NCBI GenBank assembly: GCA_030748735.1
Contig: JASMLK010000145.1
Coordinates: 1-57,575, forward strand
Length of the DNA stretch: 57,575 nucleotides
Direction: 5' to 3'
Source: Myxococcota bacterium
GTDB taxonomy: Bacteria > Myxococcota_A > UBA9160 > UBA4427
The first letter of the stretch is position 1. Each line of letters starts with the position of its first letter. Shown one piece after another: positions 17,434-27,035 of the stretch. The position numbers and the translations under genes were made by a program. The notes beneath the pieces were generated by a model. It was not told the DNA's origin, searched no databases, and saw only the letters and a program-made list of their open reading frames with translations.

Positions 17434-18946
17434 CTGCGCACTGCGGTCTCGAGTCGTTGGTAGCTCGCATCGGGTAGCCGATCAGCGAGTCGCGCAAGCG
17501 GGAGTGGTGCCGCGCCCGCTTCGCGAAAACGAATGAAGTCGCGATTGAACAGCGCCGTGTTGGTCTGGCGCAGGTAGCGATTCAGCTCGGGGTCGCGCGC
17601 TTCGATCGACTGAAACTGGTGGCGCAGGCGGAAGAAGGCATGGAACTCGAGTCGGTTCGCCTGGACCTGTGCAAAGACGGCGAGCGCGACTCCAACGGCG
17701 AGCAATGCGACGCAGCCCGTTCGCCATCCGCGCTGCGACATTGCGCGAAGCGCGTCGAGGGCCAGTACCGCGGGGAGCGCAAGCGCCGGCAGGCCGAAGA
17801 GCAGGTAGCGCGGTCCATAGCTCGCCTCGCCCTTCCAGAACGTGTAGTTGCTGTAGATGAAGAACAGCAGGGCGAAGTACGCCAGCGTCCAGGCGTATTC
17901 GAAGCGGTGCGTTCGCCACATCCGTCGCAGCCCGAAGCAGGCCAGGACCAGAGGCGGGAAGTGGACGAAGATCGAAAAGCGCGGGCCGAACAGATAGGCG
18001 GGGATCGAGTCCGCCAGACGGCCCGTCCACAAGTGGGTCTCGCGTTCGTAGCCGAGCTTCCAGGGCGCACCGAACTTGATGCCGTTCACGATCGCGAGGA
18101 GCAACACGAGCGCGAGCAGGGGCAAGAGCGCGTAGCTGGCGTAGGTGCGGAAGTGGTCTCGCAGGTTCGCACTCGCGCGAGCAAGCAACCCCTGGTTCGT
18201 CCCCCGCCCGGACACCAGGATCGCGAGCGCGAAGAGTGCGACGAGGGGGAGGAAGACGGTCTTGACCGAGCAGAGTGCGGCCAGCGAAAGGGCGCACCAG
18301 AATAGACTCCGGCGCCCCGCGCCGGGGCCGACCCTCACGACCCGAACGAAGTGCAGAGCGGCGAGCGTGAAGAACAGCACCTGGTAGATCTGGGACGAAT
18401 GCGCGCGGGTGTAGTTCCACAGGTAGCTGGCGTAGAGACAGAGCAGTACGAACGCCACGGCCGTCCCGGGCTTCGGCGTGTAGAGGCGTGCGAGCCGATA
18501 GAGCGCCCCGGCGAGCCACAAGGTCAGTAGCAGGTTGAACCCGTTGAACAGGGCCAGGCGGCGCGTTCCCGCATAGGCCCCACTGGGTTTGCCGAAGATC
18601 GACCCGGGTGGATCGACGTCATCTGCGCCCAGGACGAAACGTTCGAACGCGAGCGGCAAGGCATAGATGAGCGTGTTCCCCACGCCGTACTTCGAATGCC
18701 AGCGGCCGGTCTCGCGATTGAACAAGAAGAAGGGGGCGCTCGGGGGAAGGCTCTCGGCCACGCTCGGACGCACGTCGAGCCGGCCGCGGTGTACCAGCCC
18801 TTCGGCTTCCATCTCCCAGGCGAAGACGTCCCCGTCGTATCGAACTGCGGGTAGGGACAGCAAGCTCGTCGCGAAGGCGACGACGAGAAGCACCCCGAGC
18901 CCGGCTTCTCGACCGGCGTTGTCGCAGTCGGCGCCCGCCGCTTCGC

Positions 18947-19594
18947 TCACCCGCCGCTACCCCAGGCAAGCACGAGCTGTCCCCCGAAGTAGGCCGGGAG
19001 CCCCCACGCGCCATTCCAGAACCCCGGTGCCACGAACCGGTCGCGCGCGACCGAAAGGTCGGAGAGATAGAAGAGGAACGCCCCGACGAAGATGTCGGGC
19101 CTCACCTCGGCGACCCCGCTGCTGGTCGCGAGCACGAGCATGGTCGAGATCACCACCACATAGGCGACCACCGGGATCCGCATGTCTGCACCGAGATGGG
19201 GCCACAACCATCGGAGCACGATGCCGGCGGCCCCCGTGCAGACGAGGCCCGCGACGATCGCGACGGACGTGTCCCCCGCCAGCCGCGTGAATGCGATCGC
19301 GTAGGCGACATGCCCCAGCAGGAAGCTCACGAGGCCCGCCTTGAATGATGCAGGACGATCGTCGGGGATCAGGAAGACATCACCGAAGAACGAGAGGACG
19401 AGCCCTGCGAGGATCCAGCTGCCGTAGCTCGAGTCGAGCGCTCCCACGACCAGGGCGACCGCGATGAAGCCCGCCGCGGCGACTGGCTTGGTGCACCACT
19501 TGCCGCGCTTCGATCCGCGATGGTTCGCGATCAGGAGACCAGCGAGGCCAAGGACGGTCACGGTGGCGGGTATGGCGGGGTGGATGGAATTCAT
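18947..19594 (-). CDS. TMEM86/YhhN-family membrane protein (putative lysoplasmalogenase)
   Basis: A 215-residue protein with about eight transmembrane helices and family motifs: CTKPVAAAGF (the KP motif at about 35), LVLSFFGDVFLI (the S-x-x-GD motif at about 65-76) and the C-terminal FYLSDLSVARDRF segment (S-D-x-x-x-A/R). The human homologue TMEM86B hydrolyses the vinyl-ether bond of lysoplasmalogens; the bacterial proteins are usually annotated by similarity only. The ATG start at 19594 gives a short n-region into TM1. It is the first gene of a two-gene unit with the membrane protein that follows through a 4-base overlap. Confidence 0.82.
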   Translation of the reverse strand: MNSIHPAIPATVTVLGLAGLLIANHRGSKRGKWCTKPVAAAGFIAVALVVGALDSSYGSWILAGLVLSFFGDVFLIPDDRPASFKAGLVSFLLGHVAYAIAFTRLAGDTSVAIVAGLVCTGAAGIVLRWLWPHLGADMRIPVVAYVVVISTMLVLATSSGVAEVRPDIFVGAFLFYLSDLSVARDRFVAPGFWNGAWGLPAYFGGQLVLAWGSGG

Positions 19595-19750
19595 GGCGCG
19601 ATGCTAGCGGCTCACCTTCCCAGAAACGAAGATGCAATGGCGCGAGAATCCGTCGATCAGTCGGCCGAATGACGAACGCCCCACCCAGAAGGGCGGAGCG
19701 TCGCGGAGCGAAACGATGCTCCTGTCAATCGACCTCGTGTGCCGAAGCGA

Positions 19751-21910
19751 CTAGAACTTCAGAGCCAGCTTCCCGTAGACCGTGCGCGGGATCTTGGTGG
19801 CGGGAACGAAGAGCTCCGTATTCCATTCGCGATGGACGGACTCGAAGACGTTCTGGGCCACGACCGATAGCTCGACATTGTCGTTCGGCAGCCACGCGCC
19901 GCGCAGATCGACGCGGTGGTAGCCCTCGACGTCGTTGTCGCCCGGGCCGACATCCTTGACGCGGCTCACGTAGAACCAGTTGATGTCGAACTCGAGGTCG
20001 CAGTCGAGGCTCATGCGAGACCGCAGGCCGACCGTGTGGTGGGCTTCGGTCTTGCTGTCCTCGAGGGCGCTGTCGCTCGAGTAGGTTTCGTCGATCGGGT
20101 CGCCGTTCTTTCGCTCGATGTCGACATCGATGTAGCTGTAGGTGGCATCGACCATCCATTTTCGGACAGCGGGGAGTTCGACCGGGAGTTCGACGCGTGT
20201 GAACAACTCGATGCCCCACGCTTCGCCCTTCGCGTGATTGCCCCCGTCCAGGACCAGGACGTTGATGTCGTTCGGCGGCACCCCTGCGCCGAGGGTGTTT
20301 GCGGCAACCGAGTAGGTCTGGTCGAAGCTCGGGGCCTGGAGCTCGTCGTAGTCGTTGTAGAAGCCCGCGATGTCGACGTGAACGGCTTCGTGGGGCTGGA
20401 TGCGAAGGCCCATCTCGTAGGCGAGCAGTTCCTCGGAGTCGAAGTCCTCGGATCGCGTCAGCGTGAGGTTGGCGTCGGTCGCTGCACCGGGGGTCAGTTC
20501 GGTTTCGCCAACGGTCGTGATGTCGTGGTTTGCACGACTCGGGGTGCGGACCGCCCGTGAGAACGAGCCCCAGACCGTGAGCGTTTCGCTCGGCACGTAG
20601 GCGAGCCGTGCACTGGGCTGCCATTCGAATCCCGAAAAGTCGTTGTCCTCGAATTTCGAACCGACCGTGAGCCTGACCTGTTCGTCGAACGCTCGGCCTT
20701 CGAGCTGCACGAACCCGCTGTAGAGGTCCATCTTGCGGTCCGCGGGATCGATGTGCAGCACCTTCCCAGGGTCCGGGATGGAGCCCGCGCCGTGCACGAT
20801 GTTGATGATGTCGAAGGCACCCTGGAGCCCGGCCGCAGCCGGGGTCGCGGGATTCGACGAGCGCGAGTCGTCGTTGCGGTGTCGGTACTCACCGCCCCAG
20901 ACCACTTCGAGCCAATCGACGGGCTTGATCTGGTGCCGCAGCTCGACATCGAAGGTGTCGAGCTCGTATCGCAAGATGTTGAGGGCGCGGTCGGTGCGGT
21001 CGTAATAGAACTGCGCCGTCACACTCTGCTCTTCCGAGAGTGTGTGGGTGTACCGGGCCAGCACGTTGCCCCCGCCGAGTTCGCTGACGGAAGGCGCTTC
21101 GGCGATCACGCCATTGCTCTTGCCATCGTAGAGGTCGCCCTGAAGCGTGAGGTGGCCGTTTTCGCTCACCTCGGCGTCCATGCGGAAACCCGTGCGGACG
21201 CGGCGCCATTCGTCGTTGACGTCGTCGGCCTTGTCGAACGCCTCACGTTCGAAGTGCTTCACGTAGAAGCGGTAGGTGACGTTGTCGTTGACCTTGCCGC
21301 CGTAGCGCATGACGCCCGAGCCGGCACGTTCGTATTCGCCCGCGACCAGCTCGGCGTGCCAGCCCTGGGTGTCCGCCGAAGACTTGGTCACGATGTTGAT
21401 CACGCCGTTGACGGCATTGGCGCCCCAGACGGTTCCGCCCGGACCCCGGATGACTTCGATGCGATCGACGTCGGCCAGGGGAAGATCCTGAACAGCCCAG
21501 AAGACCCCGGCAAACAGCGGCGTGTACACGCTGCGCCCGTCGATCAGGACCAGGAGCTTGTCGGAGAACGAACTGGAAAAGCCGCGAACCGAGATCGACC
21601 AGAAACTCGAATTGAGCTGAGCCACCTGTGCGCCGGGAGCCAGTCGCAGCAACTCGGGCAGCGACCGCATCCCCGAGCGGCGAATGTCTTCGCTCGTGAT
21701 CACGAACGCCGCAGCCGGCGCTTCGAATGCTCGCTCGGCCTTCTTCGAAACCGACGTGACCTCCATGGACATGAGATCTTCGAGATCGAACGAGGCCAGA
21801 TCGATGTCGTCCTCGGCCCATGCGCTGCCCGTTGCGATGCTTGCAACGAGTGTCGCGATGACCGAAGCGACGCCCAACCGATTGGATCGGTTTCGTGAAG
21901 AAGCCACCAT
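19751..21910 (-). CDS. TonB-dependent outer-membrane receptor
   Basis: A 719-residue receptor for active uptake across the outer membrane, energised by TonB-ExbBD. A signal peptide ending near GSAWAEDD is followed by a short TonB-box region (DLEDLMSMEVTSVSKKAE). The plug domain (about 50-165) carries MRSLPELLRLAPGAQVAQL, RGFSSSFSDKLLVLIDGRSV and IEVIRGPGGTVWGANAVNGV. The 22-strand barrel ends in Phe (YGKLALKF). The ATG at 21910 is chosen for its GGGGAGGGA ribosome site and normal signal peptide; a longer frame upstream is not supported. This subgroup covers siderophore, cobalamin and sugar transporters and the substrate cannot be assigned. No Fur-like or riboswitch sequence was recognised upstream. 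Confidence 0.93.
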   Translation of the reverse strand: MVASSRNRSNRLGVASVIATLVASIATGSAWAEDDIDLASFDLEDLMSMEVTSVSKKAERAFEAPAAAFVITSEDIRRSGMRSLPELLRLAPGAQVAQLNSSFWSISVRGFSSSFSDKLLVLIDGRSVYTPLFAGVFWAVQDLPLADVDRIEVIRGPGGTVWGANAVNGVINIVTKSSADTQGWHAELVAGEYERAGSGVMRYGGKVNDNVTYRFYVKHFEREAFDKADDVNDEWRRVRTGFRMDAEVSENGHLTLQGDLYDGKSNGVIAEAPSVSELGGGNVLARYTHTLSEEQSVTAQFYYDRTDRALNILRYELDTFDVELRHQIKPVDWLEVVWGGEYRHRNDDSRSSNPATPAAAGLQGAFDIINIVHGAGSIPDPGKVLHIDPADRKMDLYSGFVQLEGRAFDEQVRLTVGSKFEDNDFSGFEWQPSARLAYVPSETLTVWGSFSRAVRTPSRANHDITTVGETELTPGAATDANLTLTRSEDFDSEELLAYEMGLRIQPHEAVHVDIAGFYNDYDELQAPSFDQTYSVAANTLGAGVPPNDINVLVLDGGNHAKGEAWGIELFTRVELPVELPAVRKWMVDATYSYIDVDIERKNGDPIDETYSSDSALEDSKTEAHHTVGLRSRMSLDCDLEFDINWFYVSRVKDVGPGDNDVEGYHRVDLRGAWLPNDNVELSVVAQNVFESVHREWNTELFVPATKIPRTVYGKLALKF

Positions 21911-22086
21911 GAGTCCCTCCCCATGCAGCCTGCGGTCCGTCACATGCCGACGAACTGCACTGGATGCTCGGAGGCGCATCGGAAGGCGAAAGAGCAGCTT
22001 TAGTGTGGAGTTACGCAGGGATCGGGTGCCGGGTGCCTTTCTTTCGGATAGGGGTGCAGGACCCGCGTTCCCAGGGGCCGGCCGCC

Positions 22087-22117
22087 GGAATTTACCCCCG
22101 TTGCCCGGGGGAATTCC
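22087..22117 (-). terminator. two-tier hairpin downstream of the LLM oxidoreductase gene
   Basis: The outer arms ggaatt (22087-22092) and aattcc (22112-22117) and the inner arms cccccg (22095-22100) and cggggg (22106-22111) form a 12-bp stem with a 2-base bulge and a 5-base loop. It lies 28 bases past the stop of the LLM gene, on the side toward the TonB receptor promoter. No T-run follows, so it may work as a Rho-assisted stop or 3'-end stabiliser. Confidence 0.5.
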
Positions 22118-22144
22118 CGTCGCTCGAATGAGGGATTGTTCGGT

Positions 22145-23164
22145 TTAGAGAACGAGTTCCGCCATCGTGCGCATGACTTCCGGGTCGGTGTTTGCAAGCA
22201 GCAGGCTGGTCACCGGGCTCTCGCGCCAGGCGTCGAGCCGCTCGCGGATGCGCTCTTTCGATCCCGAAAGCGAGATTTCGTCGGCGAACGAGTCGGGCAC
22301 TGCGGCGACGGCTTCGGCGCGCTTCCCGTCGAGGAAGAGCTCTTGAATCTTGTGGGCCTCTTCCTCGTATCCCATGCGGCTCATCAACTCCATGTGGAAG
22401 TTGCGGCTCTTGGCCCCCATGCCGCCGATGTAGAAGCCGAGCATCGCCTTCACGGGAGCGAGCGCCACTTCGAGATCGTCGATCATGTTGACCATGACGA
22501 ACTGCGAGATCTCGAAGTCGGAATTCATGGCGGCAAGCGACGGGCGATAGATTTCGGGGCGGTAGGGGTTGGTGTAGAGCGGCAACCAGCCGTCCGCGAT
22601 CTCGGTGGCGAGCGCGATGTTCTTCGGGCCTTCGGCGCCCATGAAGATGGGCAGGTTGGCGCGCAACGGATGCACGATCGAGCGCAGCGGCTTGCCGAGG
22701 CCCCACGAGCCCTCGCCCTTGTACGGGAGCGGGTAGTGGGGGCCGTCGTTGCTGACCGGCTCCTCGCGGGCGAGGACCTTGCGAATGATGCCGATGTACT
22801 CGCGGGTTCGAGCCAGCGGCTTCGAGAAGGGCTGTCCGTACCAACCCTCGACGACCTGCGGCCCCGAAACGCCAAGGCCGAGGATCATGCGTCCATTGGA
22901 GAGGTGGTCGAGGGTGAGCGCGGCCATCGCGGTCGCGGTCGGTGTGCGGGCCGAAAGCTGCACGACCGCTGTTCCCAGCCGGACCTTCTGGGTGTGTGCA
23001 CCGATCCAGGCGAGCGGCGTGAAGGCGTCGCTGCCCCAGGCTTCGGCCGTCCACACCGAATCGAAGCCGAGGTTCTCGGCCTGCTGTGCGGCTTCGATGT
23101 GATTCGTCGGCGGCTGTGCGCCCCAATAGCCGAGTTGGACACCGAGTTTCATGTTCTTCGCCAT
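22145..23164 (-). CDS. LLM-class (luciferase-like) F420-dependent oxidoreductase
   Basis: A 339-residue TIM-barrel oxidoreductase of the luciferase-like monooxygenase family. The N-terminus KLGVQLGYWGAQPPTNHIEA is followed by AENLGFDSVWTAEAWGSDAF, TQKVRLGTAVVQLSARTP and LDHLSNGRMILGLGVSGPQV, which are the family's cofactor-binding signatures; this arrangement is typical of F420-linked members rather than FMN-linked ones. A GGAGAA ribosome site supports the ATG at 23164. Such enzymes often act beside acyl-CoA catabolic genes, and the next gene upstream on this strand is a crotonase. The substrate is unknown. If F420 is the cofactor the organism must make or import it, which this window does not show. 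Confidence 0.88.
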   Translation of the reverse strand: MAKNMKLGVQLGYWGAQPPTNHIEAAQQAENLGFDSVWTAEAWGSDAFTPLAWIGAHTQKVRLGTAVVQLSARTPTATAMAALTLDHLSNGRMILGLGVSGPQVVEGWYGQPFSKPLARTREYIGIIRKVLAREEPVSNDGPHYPLPYKGEGSWGLGKPLRSIVHPLRANLPIFMGAEGPKNIALATEIADGWLPLYTNPYRPEIYRPSLAAMNSDFEISQFVMVNMIDDLEVALAPVKAMLGFYIGGMGAKSRNFHMELMSRMGYEEEAHKIQELFLDGKRAEAVAAVPDSFADEISLSGSKERIRERLDAWRESPVTSLLLANTDPEVMRTMAELVL

Positions 23165-23319
23165 GGCGGTGGGGTTCTCCGTTCTGATTTCGAGGGTGCG
23201 AGCACGTGGCTGCGAGCGAACGTTCGGTCGGGGGCGAACCTACGGCCCTGCCGCTGGCCGCATTGCCCCGGCCCATTCGATCCGATGGATCCAAATAGAA
23301 CGCAGTCTGGCCCGCGGGG

Positions 23320-24156
23320 CTACTTGCGTTTCGGAGCGTAGCTCGGGGGGCGTCTTTCGAGCTGCGCCTTCACGGTTTCGATCTGCTCCGGGGTGCCGAT
23401 CACCTGTCGCTGCAATTCGGCTTCGAGGTCGAGACCGGCCTCGTATTCGCCCACGACCGTGCGATTCAGCAGCTGCTTGCTCGCCCGAACCGCCGCCGGG
23501 GACTTGCCTGCGATCTCCAGCGCCAGCGCCATGGCGTCTTCGCGGGGGGTGTCGCTCACGTGGGTGGCCAGGCCGAGTTCGCCGGCCTCGGTGCCCGAGA
23601 TCACGCGCCCGGTAAAGGTCAGTTCCTTGGCGACATCGAGGGGGACCAGGTTGCGCAGCGTCTGGGTTCCCGACATGTCGGGCACCAATCCCCACTTGAT
23701 TTCCATCACGGAAAGCCTGGCGTCGGGCGCCACGAAGCGGATGTCGGCTGCGAGCGCGATCTGCAGGCCCCCGCCGTAGGTGACCCCGTGCACGGCGGCG
23801 ATCACGGGAACCGGATGGTCCTGCCAGACCCAGGCCGGCTGCTGGAAGACGTTCGCGATGCTCCCGTCGGGCTTGGCCGCGAACGGGTTGCTCGAGGCGG
23901 CGGAGTCGCTCTCCTTGGGAGTCGAATCACCGCCCCCCGCCATCGACGCGAAGTTGCTCGTATCGAGGCCCGCCGAAAAGCAGCGGCCTTCTCCCGAAAG
24001 AACGATGGCCCGCACGTCGGGGTCGGCGGCCAGCGATTTCCCTGCCTCGGACAGCGCCTGGAACATCGCGGGGTCGAGGGCGTTCATCTTGTCTGCGCGG
24101 TTGAGGCGGATGTCGGCTACGCCGGCCTGGATGTCGATGGATACACGGTCGCTCAT
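23320..24156 (-). CDS. enoyl-CoA hydratase/isomerase (crotonase family)
   Basis: A 278-residue crotonase-fold enzyme. It has the two oxyanion-hole segments GRCFSAGLDTSNFASM (about 58-73) and AAVHGVTYGGGLQIALAADI (about 120-139). The downstream segment MEIKWGLVPDMSGTQTLRNL carries Asp at the position aligned with catalytic Glu in many hydratases/isomerases. This places it nearer the dienoyl-CoA isomerase-like or uncharacterised branch than classical EchA. An insertion rich in Gly/Ser/Asp (about 72-105) is a lineage feature. The ATG at 24156, which has a GGAG site, gives a normal N-terminus MSDRVSIDIQAGVADI; a longer open frame upstream to 24645 runs antisense through the sirtuin gene and is rejected. 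Confidence 0.88.
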   Translation of the reverse strand: MSDRVSIDIQAGVADIRLNRADKMNALDPAMFQALSEAGKSLAADPDVRAIVLSGEGRCFSAGLDTSNFASMAGGGDSTPKESDSAASSNPFAAKPDGSIANVFQQPAWVWQDHPVPVIAAVHGVTYGGGLQIALAADIRFVAPDARLSVMEIKWGLVPDMSGTQTLRNLVPLDVAKELTFTGRVISGTEAGELGLATHVSDTPREDAMALALEIAGKSPAAVRASKQLLNRTVVGEYEAGLDLEAELQRQVIGTPEQIETVKAQLERRPPSYAPKRK

Positions 24157-24263
24157 GGGCGGGGGCTCCGATTCGATCTGGATGGGGTGGGCAGTTGGCT
24201 GGAGGTCGAGCAGGCGCGGCCGCCGCACGACGTGCGGCGCGAACGTCACGGCGGGCACCGGGC

Positions 24264-25061
24264 TCAGTGCAGGTGCGGGCCGAGACCGGTGACGAGCCGG
24301 GGGAGGATATCGCTGATCCCGCCGCGCAGGACCACGTCTGCCAGGTTGTCCATCTCGGTTTCGCCGCCGTTCACGATCACCACGGGAGCACCGGACTGCT
24401 TCGCGACCGGGATCACGTTGGCGATCGGGTAGACGGAAAGGGTGGACCCGACGGCGAGTGCGAGGTCGCAGCCGAGGGCCGCCTGTTCGCTGCGCTGGAG
24501 GTCTCGCGTCACGAGCCCCTGCCCGAAGGAGATGGTGGCCGACTTCAAGATGCCACCGCATTTCAAGCATTCCGGGTCGGCTTCGCCCCGCTGCACGCGC
24601 TCGAGGGTGGGTTCCATCGGGCCGCGGTCGTCGCACTGCATGCACACGACCTCGCGCATCGTGCCGTGGATCTCGACGATCTTGTCCTCGTCATTGCCGG
24701 CCTTGTGGTGGAGGCCGTCGACGTTCTGGGTGATCAGCGTGTCGAGGCGCCCGCTGCGCTCGAGGTCGACGAGGGCGCGGTGTCCGGCGTTGGGTTCGCG
24801 TGCGTCGAACGCGCTTTCGAGCTTCATCTGCCAGGAGGCGACGCGGACCTCGGGGTCGGCCATGTAGTGCTGGATCGTGGCCATCTTCTCGGCTTTGGGG
24901 TTCTTCGTCCACACACCCTTCGGGCCCCGGAAGTCCGGGATGCCGGAGTCGGTCGAGATGCCCGCACCGGTCAGCACCATCACGCGCTCGGCACGTACGA
25001 GGAGATCGCGCCCGGCGGTGAGCACGGCTTCGTCGACTTGCGGATTCTTCTCGATTTCCAT
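24264..25061 (-). CDS. NAD-dependent protein deacylase, Sir2 family
   Basis: A 265-residue sirtuin that removes acyl groups from protein lysines using NAD+. The NAD-binding motifs VLTGAGISTDSGIPDFRG (about 30-47) and LITQNVDGLHHKAG (about 107-120), and catalytic His in EIHGTMREVVC, are intact. The structural zinc is held by CMQC and CLKCG (about 137-168). Where most family members have a FGE motif, this protein reads ISFGQGL, a small deviation. The gene follows the divergent Mrp operon and precedes the crotonase, both acyl-CoA-linked contexts in which sirtuins often control protein acylation. It starts at an ATG with weak ribosome site similarity. Confidence 0.93.
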   Translation of the reverse strand: MEIEKNPQVDEAVLTAGRDLLVRAERVMVLTGAGISTDSGIPDFRGPKGVWTKNPKAEKMATIQHYMADPEVRVASWQMKLESAFDAREPNAGHRALVDLERSGRLDTLITQNVDGLHHKAGNDEDKIVEIHGTMREVVCMQCDDRGPMEPTLERVQRGEADPECLKCGGILKSATISFGQGLVTRDLQRSEQAALGCDLALAVGSTLSVYPIANVIPVAKQSGAPVVIVNGGETEMDNLADVVLRGGISDILPRLVTGLGPHLH

Positions 25062-25269
25062 TCAGCTCATTGTCGCACGCGATCGGGAGCAAGGCCCTGA
25101 TCGCTTGAATATTTGTCGGCTCTTCTCGCCGCAGGAGGTCTCGCCCGCACAAGTAGATCGCGTACACTGCCAACCCCCCTGTGTGGTCGAGATCACCTAC
25201 GATTCAAAGGGTTCAGGTGCGGAGTCCGCCGACCTGGGTGCCCCGAACAGTCCCATCGGGAGATCGCAG

Positions 25270-25743
25270 TTGCAGCGGCTCGTGCTGTTCGGACATCTCG
25301 CTGTCTTCTGGTTGCTCTGGTCGGGCTATCTCGTGCCGACCTTGCTGTTCTACGGCCTGATCTCCTGCGGGGTTGCCCTTGCGGCCGCAATGCGCGTCGG
25401 GATCGCCGACCGCGAAGCACTGCCGTTTCGAATGGAGATTCGTTCGGTCCGCTACGTCGCGTGGCTCTTGTGGGAGATCGTGAAGTCGAACATCGCGGTG
25501 GCGAAGATCATTCTCGACCCCAGGCTGCCAACCCGCCCCCGCATCATTCGCACGCCGTCGTCCCAACGATCCGACGCGGGACGCGTCGTGTTCGCCAACT
25601 CGATCACGTTGACCCCGGGAACGATTACGCTGGCCGTGCGCGAACACGAGATCATCGTGCACGCACTGAACGATGAATTTGCCGACGATCTCCAGAGCGG
25701 CGACATGGATCGACGTGTTCGTGAGTTGGAGAACCTGTCGTGA
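25270..25743 (+). CDS. mnhE: Mrp-type Na+/H+ antiporter subunit E
   Basis: The first gene of a nine-gene Mrp-type cation/proton antiporter operon. The product (157 residues) has two N-terminal transmembrane helices (VLFGHLAVFWLLWSGYLVPT) and a cytoplasmic C-terminal domain with VANSITLTPGT-like sequence (VVFANSITLTPGTITLAV), the hallmark of MnhE/MrpE. I chose the TTG at 25270 because GGGAGA lies 6 bases upstream and the length then equals the usual 158 or so. A GTG at 25183 would add 29 residues with no family match. The stop overlaps the next start as GTGA. The 208-base gap to the divergent sirtuin gene must contain the operon promoter, but I see no convincing -35/-10 pair in it. Confidence 0.88.
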   Translation: MQRLVLFGHLAVFWLLWSGYLVPTLLFYGLISCGVALAAAMRVGIADREALPFRMEIRSVRYVAWLLWEIVKSNIAVAKIILDPRLPTRPRIIRTPSSQRSDAGRVVFANSITLTPGTITLAVREHEIIVHALNDEFADDLQSGDMDRRVRELENLS

Positions 25744-26072
25744 TCTACGGCGCCGCCACGGCCGCAATCCTGGTCACCATGCTGCTGGCGCTGGTTCGTG
25801 CCTATCGCGGGCCCACGGTCTTCGACCGCGTGCAGGCGGTCAACATGATGGGGACCAAGACCGTGCTCCTGATTGCGGTCTGGGACTTCCTGAGCGGGCG
25901 TCCGGAATGGCTCGATGTCGCGATCCTCTATGCGCTCATGAACTTCATCGGGATGATCGCGCTGCTGCGCTTCAGCCGCTTCGGGGATCTTTCCGGAGAC
26001 ACCGAGGTCCTGGTGACGGACTCGGGTAGGGATGCTGGGGACGGGGCAAAGGACACGGGAGGGCAGTCCTGA
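25740..26072 (+). CDS. mnhF: Mrp-type Na+/H+ antiporter subunit F
   Basis: A 110-residue membrane protein with three transmembrane helices. The conserved segment RAYRGPTVFDRVQAVNMMGT (about residues 21-40) is diagnostic of MnhF/MrpF. The C-terminal tail after about residue 85 is hydrophilic and longer than in Bacillus MrpF. The GTG start overlaps the mnhE stop by 4 bases and the stop shares one base with the ATG of mnhG, so translation is coupled on both sides. Subunit F belongs to the small-subunit module (E, F, G) of the antiporter. Confidence 0.92.
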   Translation: MIYGAATAAILVTMLLALVRAYRGPTVFDRVQAVNMMGTKTVLLIAVWDFLSGRPEWLDVAILYALMNFIGMIALLRFSRFGDLSGDTEVLVTDSGRDAGDGAKDTGGQS

Positions 26073-26473
26073 TGCCCGAGTCGACCGTGCTGGAGATGGC
26101 GATCGACCTGCTGACCGTAGTCTGCCTGATCATCGGCAGTGGCTTCTGCGTGATCAGCGGGATCGGCATCGTGCGCATGCCGGACTTCTATACCCGCGGC
26201 CATGCCGCCGGCCTTTCGGACACGTTGGGGGCCGGACTGATTCTCCTCGGGTTGATCTTGCAAGCCGGCTTCACGCTGGTGGCGGCCAAACTCGTGATGA
26301 TCTTCTTCTTCCTCTACATCACGGGTCCGACCGCGACCCACGCGCTCTTCAAAGCGGCGTACGCGGACGGCATGCGATGGGATGTCGAGCGCCAGAAACA
26401 TCATCCCGGCATCGCCATCGGAGAGAGTGAAGATCCGTACGAGGACGCAAGGGGGGACCGTGGTTCCGATTGA
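26072..26473 (+). CDS. mnhG: Mrp-type Na+/H+ antiporter subunit G
   Basis: A 133-residue membrane protein with three transmembrane helices and the MnhG signature GIGIVRMPDFYTRGHAAGLS (about 30-49), then DTLGAGLILLGLIL. Subunit G completes the E-F-G module. The cytoplasmic tail (about 100-133) is acidic and unusually long. The ATG at 26072 overlaps the mnhF stop (TGATG), and the next gene begins inside the last 14 bases of this one. The gene order E-F-G ahead of the antiporter-core subunits differs from the A-B-C-D-E-F-G order of the Bacillus operon. Confidence 0.92.
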   Translation: MPESTVLEMAIDLLTVVCLIIGSGFCVISGIGIVRMPDFYTRGHAAGLSDTLGAGLILLGLILQAGFTLVAAKLVMIFFFLYITGPTATHALFKAAYADGMRWDVERQKHHPGIAIGESEDPYEDARGDRGSD

Positions 26474-27035
26474 ACTGGTCCTCTTCGCCTTCTTGATTGC
26501 GACGGCAGCCATCATCGCGATGGTTCGCGATCTGCTTTCCGCCGCGATGCTGTTCGGCATCTTCAGCCTGCTGTCTGCCGGCATGATGTTGTTGATGGAT
26601 GCCGTGGACGTGTCGTTTACCGAGGCGGCCGTCGGCGCGGGGATCTCGACGGTGTTGATTCTCGGCGCATTGAGTCTGACCGACTACGCCGAGAAACGAT
26701 CGACCCAACATCGAATCAGCGGCAAGCTCGTCGTGCTCGCGACGGGCGGTTTGCTCATCTACGGCACGCTGGACATGCCGACCTACGGTGATCCCGCCGC
26801 ACCGATTCACAATCACGTGGCTCCCGAGTTCGTGGCGGGGTCGCGCAACAAGCTCGAGATTCCGAACATCGTGACGTCGGTGCTCGCGAGCTATCGCAGC
26901 TTCGACACCTTTGGTGAAACCACGGTGGTGTTCACGGCCGCGCTCGGCGCGATGCTCTTGCTCGGAGGCGGTCTCCCACGACGCGCGCAGTCCGGGACGC
27001 CGGATGATGCGCCCGACGAGAGAGGCGAAAGCTGA
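26460..27035 (+). CDS. MrpA C-terminal-like subunit (DUF4040/MbhD plus MbhE-like)
   Basis: A 191-residue protein equivalent to the C-terminal part of full-length MrpA. The N-terminal half (about 1-85) has three helices with DLLSAAMLFGIFSLLSAGMM and the key acidic segment VSFTEAAVGAGISTVL, the DUF4040/MbhD fold related to NuoJ/NuoK. The C-terminal half has two further helices and FDTFGETTVVFTAALGAMLL, like MbhE. In Bacillus these domains are fused behind a NuoL-like domain in one 800-residue MrpA; here they stand alone. The GTG at 26460 is chosen for its AGGGGGG ribosome site and overlaps mnhG by 14 bases. Acidic residues in these helices are thought to form part of the proton or cation path. 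Confidence 0.85.
   Translation: MVPIELVLFAFLIATAAIIAMVRDLLSAAMLFGIFSLLSAGMMLLMDAVDVSFTEAAVGAGISTVLILGALSLTDYAEKRSTQHRISGKLVVLATGGLLIYGTLDMPTYGDPAAPIHNHVAPEFVAGSRNKLEIPNIVTSVLASYRSFDTFGETTVVFTAALGAMLLLGGGLPRRAQSGTPDDAPDERGES

Noticed and set aside
21911..22144. Possible cobalamin or other riboswitch upstream of the TonB receptor
   Set aside because: The hairpin-rich leader lacks any conserved riboswitch core I recognise; the main hairpin is better explained as a 3' structure of the LLM gene.
25183..25269. GTG at 25183 as the start of mnhE
   Set aside because: It would add 29 residues with no family match, whereas the TTG at 25270 has a good ribosome site and gives the expected length.
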